From CAYPHY01 sp964410625 (GTDB lineage Bacteria; Chloroflexota; Anaerolineae; Promineifilales; Promineifilaceae), in the NCBI GenBank assembly GCA_964410625.1, contig CAYPHY010000007.1:118547-182546 (forward strand): a DNA stretch of 64,000 bases. The letters are read 5' to 3'. The notes under the pieces are model-generated. The model made no database searches and was not told where the DNA came from. It saw only the letters and a list, made by a program, of their open reading frames with translations. Every line of letters starts with the position of its first letter. Positions within the stretch are counted from its first letter, which is position 1. Shown here in pieces: positions 24,961-31,428 of this stretch. The translations under genes and the position numbers were made by a program.

Positions 24961-25367
24961 CACTGCTGCTCAATGACCGCTATCGGCTCTATTTCAACCA
25001 AAAACCCTTCATTTGCCAACGAAGGGACACCGATAAATGTTGCCGTTGGCAGACGATCTTCAGCAAAGAACTCCTTGAGTGCTTCGCTAACCAGGCGATC
25101 TTCTGCTATTTGATCGTTGCGAATGTAGATACGCAGCGAAACAACATCATCTAATGTCCCTCCGGCCGCTATCATCGCCCGTTCAACATTGCGCAACGCT
25201 TCCCTGGTTTGCGTTCCCAGGTCATCGCCAATAAACTCTTCATTTTCATTCCAGGCCACCTGCCCGGAGATAAAGACGAGACGGCCGCGCTCAGCCGTGA
25301 CAATCTGCGAAAAGCCATACTGCTGGCTTGGAAATAAATCGTCTGGATTTAAATACGCTTTTGACAT
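24960..25367 (-). CDS. RidA/YjgF/UK114-family protein
   Basis: At 135 residues it matches RidA length. The start SKAYLNPDDLFPSQQYGFSQIV, GRLVFISGQVAWNE, QTREALRNVERAMIAAGGTLDDVVSLRIYI and the C-terminal PTATFIGVPSLANEGFLVEIEPIAV follow the family. Archetypal RidA has an Arg in the active cleft; the R in SLRIYIRND corresponds by position. RidA proteins hydrolyse reactive enamines/imines formed by PLP enzymes such as threonine dehydratase (one is encoded at 62,886). It lies 46 bp upstream of the gamma-glutamyltransferase-like gene's stop, same strand. Confidence 0.92.
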   Translation of the reverse strand: MSKAYLNPDDLFPSQQYGFSQIVTAERGRLVFISGQVAWNENEEFIGDDLGTQTREALRNVERAMIAAGGTLDDVVSLRIYIRNDQIAEDRLVSEALKEFFAEDRLPTATFIGVPSLANEGFLVEIEPIAVIEQQ

Positions 25368-25413
25368 CTAAAGTCAACTTCCCTTCGGTTGCAAGAGAAC
25401 CCCTATCCCACCC

Positions 25414-27018
25414 TCACCAGCCAACGGCCGCGCCATCATTACGTGGTTCACTGCCGCCAATCAACACCCCGGCCGCATCACGCACAATCACCTGTCCGCC
25501 GCCGTAGTGCATTGGCATATCGGCGGGCAGAATGTCATGGCCGCGCTTTCTCAACCCGCGGCGCACCTTCTCTCCGGCCGCTTCTTCCAACGCCGTCCGC
25601 GCCTCTGCCAGCCAGTTAAAGCGTGGGGCATCCAACGCCGTTTGCGGGTCCATACCAAAGGTGGTCAAGTTCACCCCCACCTGCAAATGCCCTTGCGGCT
25701 GCATGAAGCCCCCCATCACACCAAAGCTGGCCCAGGCGTCCCCATCCTTGGTGATGAAGCCGGGGATGATGGTGTGGTACGGCCGTTTCCCTGGCGCGAC
25801 CTCATTCGGATGTCCGGGTCGCAGGCTGAAGTTCGCCCCGCGGTTTTGCAACTGCACGCCGGTTGTGCCGGCGGTGATCCCACTGCCAAAGCCCATGTAG
25901 AGGCTTTGTATCCAACTGACCATATTGCCGTCGCGGTCGGCGACCGTCAGGTAAACGGTGTCTCCTTCGCGGTTCGGCCGTCCTGCCGCCGGTACACAGG
26001 CGCGTTTGCGCTGGATCAACGCCCGTCTTTGTTGTAAGTATGACTCGCTCAACATCGTTTCGACCGGCACATCTACATAGCGCGGGTCACAAATGTACGC
26101 TTCGGCATCGGCAAAGGCCAATCGCGTCGCTTCAATCAGCGTGTGGTAGTAATCGGCCGTGCCATAACCCAACTTGGGCAAATCATACCCCCGCGCGATC
26201 CCCAACGCCAACAACGCCGTTAACCCCTGTCCATTCGGCGGTATCTCGTGGAAGGTATAGCCATCATGAAAATCAACGGCAATCGGTTCGACCCATTCGG
26301 CACGATAATTCGCCAAATCCTCCTCCGACAAAAAGCCGCCATCCGCCTGTACCGCCGTGGCGATCTGGTGAGCAATATCCCCTGCATAAAACGCGCCCAC
26401 GCCGTGCTCGGCAATCGTCTGCAATGTCGTTGCGAATTCGGGATTGCGAAACAACTGTCCCGCAAGTGGGGCACGGCCGCCGGGCAACCACACCCGCCGC
26501 GAATCGGGCAAGAGGCCGAGCAGTTCGGTTGACCGCTCCCAGGCACGGGCGATGCGCTGGCTGACTGGGTAGCCATCCCGCGCATAGGCAATCGGCCGCG
26601 CCAGTATCTCGCCTAAATCCATCGTCCCAAACCGTTCCAAAGCCAACTCCCAACCGCGTAAGCTGCCGGGAATCGTCACCGGTAATCCACCTCGCGCGGG
26701 GAAGTGCCTGTGGCCTTGAGTGCGGAGCCAATCGGCCGTTAACCCCTGCGGAGCCGGGCCGCTGGCATTTAACCCATAAAGCTTTTTCTCCTTCGCCCAC
26801 CAGATCAAAGCAAAGGCATCGCCGCCAATCCCCGTGGAGCACGGTTCCACCACACACAAGGTCGCCACTGTGGCAATTGCCGCGTCCAACGCATTGCCCC
26901 CCGCCTGCAACACCGACAACCCCGCCTGCGCCGCCAACGGCTGGCTCGTCGCCACCAGCCCATTATGAGCAATCACATTCGACCGCCGCGAAGGAAAAGA
27001 AAATCGTTCAAATTCCAT
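25414..27018 (-). CDS. Gamma-glutamyltransferase-like Ntn hydrolase (YwrD type)
   Basis: This is a 534-residue proenzyme of the GGT family. The N-terminal NVIAHNGLVATSQPLAAQAGLSVLQAGGNALDAAIA and STGIGGDAFALIW are typical. The predicted self-cleavage nucleophile is Thr354 in GDTVYLTVADRDGNMVS; the TVYL context is that of YwrD-like enzymes rather than TTHF of classical GGT. No signal peptide is visible, so the enzyme should be cytoplasmic. ATG 27018 follows GGGAG; an in-frame TTG at 27030 is less likely. It may cleave gamma-glutamyl compounds such as glutathione conjugates. Confidence 0.9.
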   Translation of the reverse strand: MEFERFSFPSRRSNVIAHNGLVATSQPLAAQAGLSVLQAGGNALDAAIATVATLCVVEPCSTGIGGDAFALIWWAKEKKLYGLNASGPAPQGLTADWLRTQGHRHFPARGGLPVTIPGSLRGWELALERFGTMDLGEILARPIAYARDGYPVSQRIARAWERSTELLGLLPDSRRVWLPGGRAPLAGQLFRNPEFATTLQTIAEHGVGAFYAGDIAHQIATAVQADGGFLSEEDLANYRAEWVEPIAVDFHDGYTFHEIPPNGQGLTALLALGIARGYDLPKLGYGTADYYHTLIEATRLAFADAEAYICDPRYVDVPVETMLSESYLQQRRALIQRKRACVPAAGRPNREGDTVYLTVADRDGNMVSWIQSLYMGFGSGITAGTTGVQLQNRGANFSLRPGHPNEVAPGKRPYHTIIPGFITKDGDAWASFGVMGGFMQPQGHLQVGVNLTTFGMDPQTALDAPRFNWLAEARTALEEAAGEKVRRGLRKRGHDILPADMPMHYGGGQVIVRDAAGVLIGGSEPRNDGAAVGW

Positions 27019-27034
27019 ACAATCTCCCAAAAGA

Positions 27035-27150
27035 AGAGACTAGGAGATTGAGAGACTAGGAGAGTAGGCCATTACTCTCTCTCAATCTCCCAGTCTCGTA
27101 AATCTCCTAATCTCATACTATTCACTCCCCACTTCCCACTCTCCACTATT
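27035..27150. repeat. GAGATTGAGAGACTAGG-type heptamer patch before lexA
   Basis: AGACTAGGAGATTGAGAGACTAGGAG is followed by TCTCAATCTCCCAGTCTC and CTCCTAATCTC, an inverted pair; CACTCCCCACTTCCCACTCTCCACT follows. It is the divergent spacer between the Ggt-like gene and lexA. Confidence 0.7.
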
Positions 27151-27155
27151 TTCTC

Positions 27156-27184
27156 TTGACACAGAACAGTTGTTCGGCTATAAT
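27156..27184 (+). promoter_or_regulatory. lexA promoter with an SOS box inside the spacer
   Basis: -35 TTGACA (27156-27161), a 17-bp spacer and -10 TATAAT (27179-27184) form a near-consensus sigma-70-type promoter. GAACAGTTGTTC (27164-27175) lies entirely within the spacer. It matches the GAAC-N4-GTTC operator bound by LexA of Firmicutes and several Chloroflexota, so lexA should repress itself. Confidence 0.88.
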
Positions 27185-27336
27185 GCGAACAAATGAGCGA
27201 TTTCTGTCGCTCGCTCTATCTATTTATTTGTTGGATACACAGGCTTGCCTCAGCCGTCAACTCTTCATAACTTGTCTTCCCGGCGCACTGATGCAGGCGT
27301 ATCGCATGAATCCAACCATGCGGGAGGCAATTACTC

Positions 27337-28026
27337 ATGAGTGAAAAACCGCTCTCCAAACGACAACAAAGTATGTTGGAGTTTATCGCCAACTATATAA
27401 GCGAACATACTCGGCCGCCAACGATCCGCGAAATCGGTGAGGCGGTGGGCATTAGTTCCACATCGGTCGTTAACTATAACCTGACCCGCCTGGAGGAAAG
27501 GGGGCTACTGGAACGCGAGGCAGAAGTATCGCGTGGTTTACGCCTCACGCAGGCGGCCGTCAATGGTGTCCGTAATGCCGTTGCTGCGACAGCCAATGCG
27601 ATCAACGATACCCTGAGCCGTCTGGTCAGCATCCCTATTGCTGGTGACATTGTTGCCAGCCAGCCTGTGGAAGTGGGTAGCGATGTGGGTGCCAATTTCT
27701 ACGATGATTTTATCGAAGTCAGTGCTTCTATGCTACCGAATCGGCTGGATGATCTCTATGCACTGCGCGTCAATGGGGACTCGATGATTGATGCTATGGT
27801 GCAGGATGGGGACATTGTGGTAATGCACAAGCAGCAAACAGCCAACAATGGGGACATGGTCGCCGTGTGGCTGCGCGATGGTACAACCACACTGAAGCAT
27901 TTCCACCATGAAGGTAGTCGTATCCGCCTGCAACCGGCGAATCCCACAATGGGACCAATTTACGTCGAACCTGAAGACGTTCAGGTGCAGGGTAAGGTTG
28001 TCATGGTCGTCAGGCAATCACCTTAA
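27337..28026 (+). CDS. lexA: SOS repressor LexA
   Basis: At 229 residues, the N-terminal winged helix is KRQQSMLEFIANYISEHTRPPTIREIGEAVGISSTSVVNYNLTRLEERGLL. The S24-type latent peptidase follows: cleavage site Ala102-Gly103 in PIAGDIV, nucleophile Ser149 in NGDSMIDAMVQDGD, and general-base Lys187 in TTTLKHF. A linker of about 25 residues, longer than in E. coli, lies between the domains. ATG 27337 follows GGGAGG. LexA represses DNA-damage genes and cleaves itself on RecA filaments. A terminator directly after the gene makes it monocistronic. Confidence 0.97.
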   Translation: MSEKPLSKRQQSMLEFIANYISEHTRPPTIREIGEAVGISSTSVVNYNLTRLEERGLLEREAEVSRGLRLTQAAVNGVRNAVAATANAINDTLSRLVSIPIAGDIVASQPVEVGSDVGANFYDDFIEVSASMLPNRLDDLYALRVNGDSMIDAMVQDGDIVVMHKQQTANNGDMVAVWLRDGTTTLKHFHHEGSRIRLQPANPTMGPIYVEPEDVQVQGKVVMVVRQSP

Positions 28027-28053
28027 TTCAATTATTGGTCTACTGGTATATGA

Positions 28054-28081
28054 AGGGCGGTTTAATCACCGTCCTTTTTTT
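28054..28081 (+). terminator. Rho-independent terminator of lexA
   Basis: AGGGCGGT (28054-28061), loop TTAATC and ACCGTCCT (28068-28075) form an 8-bp stem with one G-U pair, followed by a run of T to 28081. Confidence 0.85.
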
Positions 28082-28094
28082 GATATTTTCACCA

Positions 28095-28129
28095 GAACTT
28101 TTGTTCTAAATCCAAAATAATGCTATAAT
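28095..28129 (+). promoter_or_regulatory. SOS-type promoter of the FtsK-like gene
   Basis: GAACTTTTGTTC (28095-28106) is a perfect GAAC-N4-GTTC box. Its last half, TTGTTC (28101-28106), doubles as a -35 box, followed by a 17-bp spacer and -10 TATAAT (28124-28129). Transcription of the downstream ATPase gene should therefore be under LexA. Confidence 0.82.
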
Positions 28130-28176
28130 AAATCAATAAATCAACAGTAAACTAACAGATAAGTATTCGTCCTGCC

Positions 28177-29625
28177 ATGTCCAGCAAGAGACAGTCCTAC
28201 CAGGAGCAAAAGCTCCGCCATCAAATAGCGGTACAATCGCATCAGATCCAACGGGTGTTCAGCGAACACCATCTGGATGCGCGGATTGCTGGCGGGACGG
28301 TGCAATCTCAAGTGATAAGCTTCGATCTACAGGCACAACTATCAGCCGGACTGGAACGTCTACGCAATTTGCAAGGGGATTTGAAGAACGCGCTTGGCGT
28401 AACCGATGTATCATTGGTGCGGGAGGATGGCAAGTTACAACTGCGCATCGGCCGTCCCTATGAGCCGCCCGTTCCCCTCTTGCCATTGCTCGAAGCCTGT
28501 CCTGATCTACCACCGGCGACGATTCCGATTGGTTTGGTGGATGACGGCCGTCCGGTGTTGGTGCAATTTGACGCGGAGACAGTGACCAATGTGCTGATTG
28601 CCGGGAGTTCGCTGGCTGGGAAAACGTCATTGCTACGCACGATGGCGGCCGCCCTTGCCCTCTGCAATCGCCAATCAGAATTACAGCTGGTTGTCCTTGA
28701 TGCGCTCAAGTCCCCGCAGACCAATCCAAGCAGCGAGGGCGAAGCCATCCGTCACGGCCAACAACAGGAGCGATTGCTGCAACCACTCAACTATTTGCCC
28801 CATTTGGTCACGGATGTGGTCGAGGGGTTGGCGGAAAGTGCATCTGTCTTGCAATTTTTAGCCGATGAGTTGACTTACCGGCAGGAGCAACGAGTGGCGT
28901 TGCCACGCATTATCGTCTTGATTGACCATGCCGTGACGCTGCTGGAACGGGGAGGCTCGGCTGTTGCCGACATCGTTTTGCGCCTGCTGCAACGAGGAGC
29001 GGATGCCGGTATCCATCTGGTGTTGGCTACCAGTCGTCCGGGGGCGGCCGAATTAGACACCGCCATGAAGGCTAACCTCTCCTTGCGTTTGGTAGGACGG
29101 GTGGAATCGCCAAATGAAGCGTATCAAGCATGTGGCTTTCGTGGCAGCCAGGCGGATGCCTTACAGGGGCTAGGGGAATTTGTGGCCGTTCTCGGCGACG
29201 AGCGCACCTACTTTCAAGCGGCATATATCGGCGATTATGACCTGCATATGAGTCTTACTGAAATGTATGGTCAGCATCGGCCGCGCCTGCTTGCCCAACC
29301 ATTCGGGACGCGCGTGCGGATGCCGCAAGAGAAGACGGCGGATAAGCAATCTTTTTCGCTTGAAAACGGTGAAGTGTCGTTGGAAGAATCCCCGCCGGAA
29401 GAAAGCACACCACCACCAGCCAAACAGCGCGAACGAACGACAAAGGCCGCAATGAACAGGCAAAATGAGCGTCAAGGCCGGGATAAGTCCGAAGATGTGG
29501 ATGTGGATAAGGATGTGGATGTGGTTCGTGTTTCACCCAATCCACCCAACCCATCCAACACCACAAAAAAACAATCACCAGCCCCTAAACCTGAAGACGA
29601 CGATTTAATTTTTGGAATGGACTGA
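28177..29625 (+). CDS. Soluble FtsK/SpoIIIE-like DNA-translocase ATPase
   Basis: The protein has 482 residues. There is no membrane domain: residues 1-95 form an alpha/beta region like the FtsK alpha subdomain (DLKNALGVTDVSLVREDGKLQLRIGRP). The motor follows with Walker A GSSLAGKT (143-150), Walker B in RIIVLIDHAV, and GADAGIHLVLATSRPGAAELDTAMKANLSLRLVGRVES, the typical FtsK end of the RecA fold. No winged-helix gamma domain is seen; instead there is an acidic, Pro- and Asn-rich tail with a DVDVDKDVDV run, ending DDDLIFGMD. The SOS box at its promoter suggests a DNA-repair or chromosome-handling role after damage rather than septal segregation. Confidence 0.85.
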   Translation: MSSKRQSYQEQKLRHQIAVQSHQIQRVFSEHHLDARIAGGTVQSQVISFDLQAQLSAGLERLRNLQGDLKNALGVTDVSLVREDGKLQLRIGRPYEPPVPLLPLLEACPDLPPATIPIGLVDDGRPVLVQFDAETVTNVLIAGSSLAGKTSLLRTMAAALALCNRQSELQLVVLDALKSPQTNPSSEGEAIRHGQQQERLLQPLNYLPHLVTDVVEGLAESASVLQFLADELTYRQEQRVALPRIIVLIDHAVTLLERGGSAVADIVLRLLQRGADAGIHLVLATSRPGAAELDTAMKANLSLRLVGRVESPNEAYQACGFRGSQADALQGLGEFVAVLGDERTYFQAAYIGDYDLHMSLTEMYGQHRPRLLAQPFGTRVRMPQEKTADKQSFSLENGEVSLEESPPEESTPPPAKQRERTTKAAMNRQNERQGRDKSEDVDVDKDVDVVRVSPNPPNPSNTTKKQSPAPKPEDDDLIFGMD

Positions 29626-29629
29626 TTTC

Positions 29630-29740
29630 AGTAAGCAGTGGGCAGTCGTCAGTTGGCAGCGAGAAGATTGGTGTAGCGGTATATAGATGAATACACCAAT
29701 CCACCAATAACTATTTACTACCCATCATCCACTACCCTAA
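29630..29740. repeat. Heptamer patch (AGTAAGCAGTGGGCAGT and ACACCAATCCACCAAT types)
   Basis: Three different unit types occur in a row between the FtsK-like gene and the small gene that follows. No dyad spans the whole patch. Confidence 0.6.
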
Positions 29741-29749
29741 GGAGGTAAC

Positions 29750-29977
29750 ATGAATGTAGGAATGCTCTGGTTAGATGCGGACGCAAAGCGTTCGTTGGAA
29801 GAAAAGGTGCAGCGTGCTGTTGAGTATTATCGCGACAAATACGGCCGTGCCCCCGAACTATGTCTGGTGAATAAGCAAATGCTGGCCGATAAAGAACTAG
29901 AGATCGGCGCGGTCAAAGTGCAGCCTGCTAAAAATGTCCTCCCCCATCATTTTTGGGTTGGTATGGGTACTTCATAG
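29750..29977 (+). CDS. Small conserved-looking protein of unknown function (75 aa)
   Basis: I do not recognise the family. The start is well supported: ATG 29750 is preceded by AAGGAGGTAAC. The sequence MNVGMLWLDADAKRSLEEKVQRAVEYYRDKYGRAPELCLVNKQ predicts two strands and a long helix. The YxxKYGRxPELCLVN segment looks like a short alpha/beta domain with a conserved Cys. It ends with HHFWVGM, and a terminator follows directly. It lies downstream of the SOS-controlled ATPase gene and may be co-transcribed with it. Confidence 0.75.
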   Translation: MNVGMLWLDADAKRSLEEKVQRAVEYYRDKYGRAPELCLVNKQMLADKELEIGAVKVQPAKNVLPHHFWVGMGTS

Positions 29978-30011
29978 AGCTATTGCGTTTTGCAAAGGTG
30001 CATTGTTGATG

Positions 30012-30044
30012 GCGGCGTTCCTTGATCGGGAGCGTCGCTTTTTT
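30012..30044 (+). terminator. Rho-independent terminator after the 75-aa gene
   Basis: GCGGCGTTCC (30012-30021) pairs with GGAGCGTCGC (30029-30038) with two G-U pairs around a 7-base loop; six T follow at 30039-30044. Confidence 0.85.
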
Positions 30045-30123
30045 GTTTCTCCTTCCAGCAACAATTGCTATAATATGCAGTTTGACCGCAGACAGGCGGT
30101 CGCATTCTGGAGCAACCTACCCA

Positions 30124-31308
30124 ATGACTGTTACCGAAGCCAACTTCCTGCGCCAGCGTGATTACCACGCGGTGACGATTTCCCATTTCTTTGCCGACAT
30201 TATGAACAGCGGCCGTTCGCTGCTGGTGGCCGTCCTGGCAATCAGTCTCGGCCTGACCAATGCCCAGGTTGGGTTAGCCTTGCTGCTTTACAATATCGGC
30301 AACGCCCTCTCGCAGCCGCTGTTCGGTCTGTTGGCTGACCGGATTGGCCCACGGCGCGTTGTCATCGGCGGCATTGGCTGGATGATCTTCTGGTTCTCCC
30401 TGGCCTCGATTGCTGGTGATTGGATCGCGCTGGTTGCCATCACCGTTGCCGGTATCGGCTCCGGCGCGTTCCACCCCTCTGGAACATTGGTCGCCAGTCA
30501 ATGTAGCCAGACCCAGCGCACACAGGCGACTTCCATCTTTTTCATGTCCGGCCAACTGGGCAACTTTGTTGGGCCGATTATCGCCGGTGTCGTGTTACAA
30601 ATGATGGGCCGCCCCGGTTTCCTGGTGTTGCCGGTCATTGCCCTCAGCGCGTTCGCCAGTAGTTGGCAATGGCTCGACGATGATCTCCAGCGACAACGGG
30701 AAGTGGAGGAAGCCCGCACAACGGCCGCTCAGCCACAACCATCATCCGCCGGTCAACGGCCGCGCCAAACCGCTTCCCTGCTCAATGCTCTCAGCCTCAG
30801 CCTGATCATCATCGTCGCCGGGACAGTTAGCCTGACAACGATCAACTTCGTCCCCAAGCTATTCACGGAGATGGGCTTGCCGGAGGCGCAGGTGGGGATA
30901 TTGACCGGACTGTTGATGCTTGGTTCAGCCATCGGTGGGGTGGTTGGCGGAACTATGGCGGACCGCATTGGCGGCCGTCGTGTCGTTGCTCTAAGTATGC
31001 TGGCCGCCATCTTACCGCTTTACTTCTATATTCCGGTGGAGGGGATCGGCCGCTTTTTGCTGCTGACGGCCGCTGGTTTTTTCATCGGCATGTCACATAG
31101 CATCCTCATCCTCCGCGCCCAATCCCTCTTTCCCGGTCGCCGGGCTATGGCATCGGGCCTGGCACTCGGTTTCATGTTCTTTTCCGGCTCGCTCGGCAGC
31201 TACGCCCTCGGCTTCATCGCTGACCTCGTTAGCCTCTCTACCGCCCTGCAATGGACGGCCGTGCTGCCTCTCTTTGCCGTCGCAGCCAGTTTTCTGCTCA
31301 AAGAGTAA
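30124..31308 (+). CDS. MFS transporter (Fsr-like)
   Basis: This is a 394-residue major-facilitator protein with about twelve helices. ATG 30124 (MTVTEANFLRQRDYHAVTISHFFADIMNSG) is preceded by GGAG; the frame is open upstream to 30022 through the terminator region, so that extension is not used. MFS motif A-like GLLADRIGPRRVVIGG follows helix 2 and the repeat GTMADRIGGRRVVALS follows helix 8. The HFxxDxxxG start resembles fosmidomycin-resistance (Fsr)-type exporters. The substrate cannot be deduced. A TATAAT at 30068-30073 may be its -10. Confidence 0.9.
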   Translation: MTVTEANFLRQRDYHAVTISHFFADIMNSGRSLLVAVLAISLGLTNAQVGLALLLYNIGNALSQPLFGLLADRIGPRRVVIGGIGWMIFWFSLASIAGDWIALVAITVAGIGSGAFHPSGTLVASQCSQTQRTQATSIFFMSGQLGNFVGPIIAGVVLQMMGRPGFLVLPVIALSAFASSWQWLDDDLQRQREVEEARTTAAQPQPSSAGQRPRQTASLLNALSLSLIIIVAGTVSLTTINFVPKLFTEMGLPEAQVGILTGLLMLGSAIGGVVGGTMADRIGGRRVVALSMLAAILPLYFYIPVEGIGRFLLLTAAGFFIGMSHSILILRAQSLFPGRRAMASGLALGFMFFSGSLGSYALGFIADLVSLSTALQWTAVLPLFAVAASFLLKE

Positions 31309-31312
31309 TCAG

Positions 31313-31377
31313 TATGTGTATTGGTGTATTGGTCTATAGACTAATATACCAATACACCAATATACCACTACACCTTA
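31313..31377. repeat. TTGGTGTA/TACACCAA heptamer inverted repeat
   Basis: TGTATTGGTGTATTGGTCTAT and ATACCAATACACCAATATACC form a hairpin between the MFS gene and sucA. The same unit type is found at 52,820, 54,060, 55,520 and 56,700. Confidence 0.85.
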
Positions 31378-31428
31378 CTAAGCTAATTCAACCGTGCCAA
31401 CCAACCCTAAACCTGCTAACATTAGACT

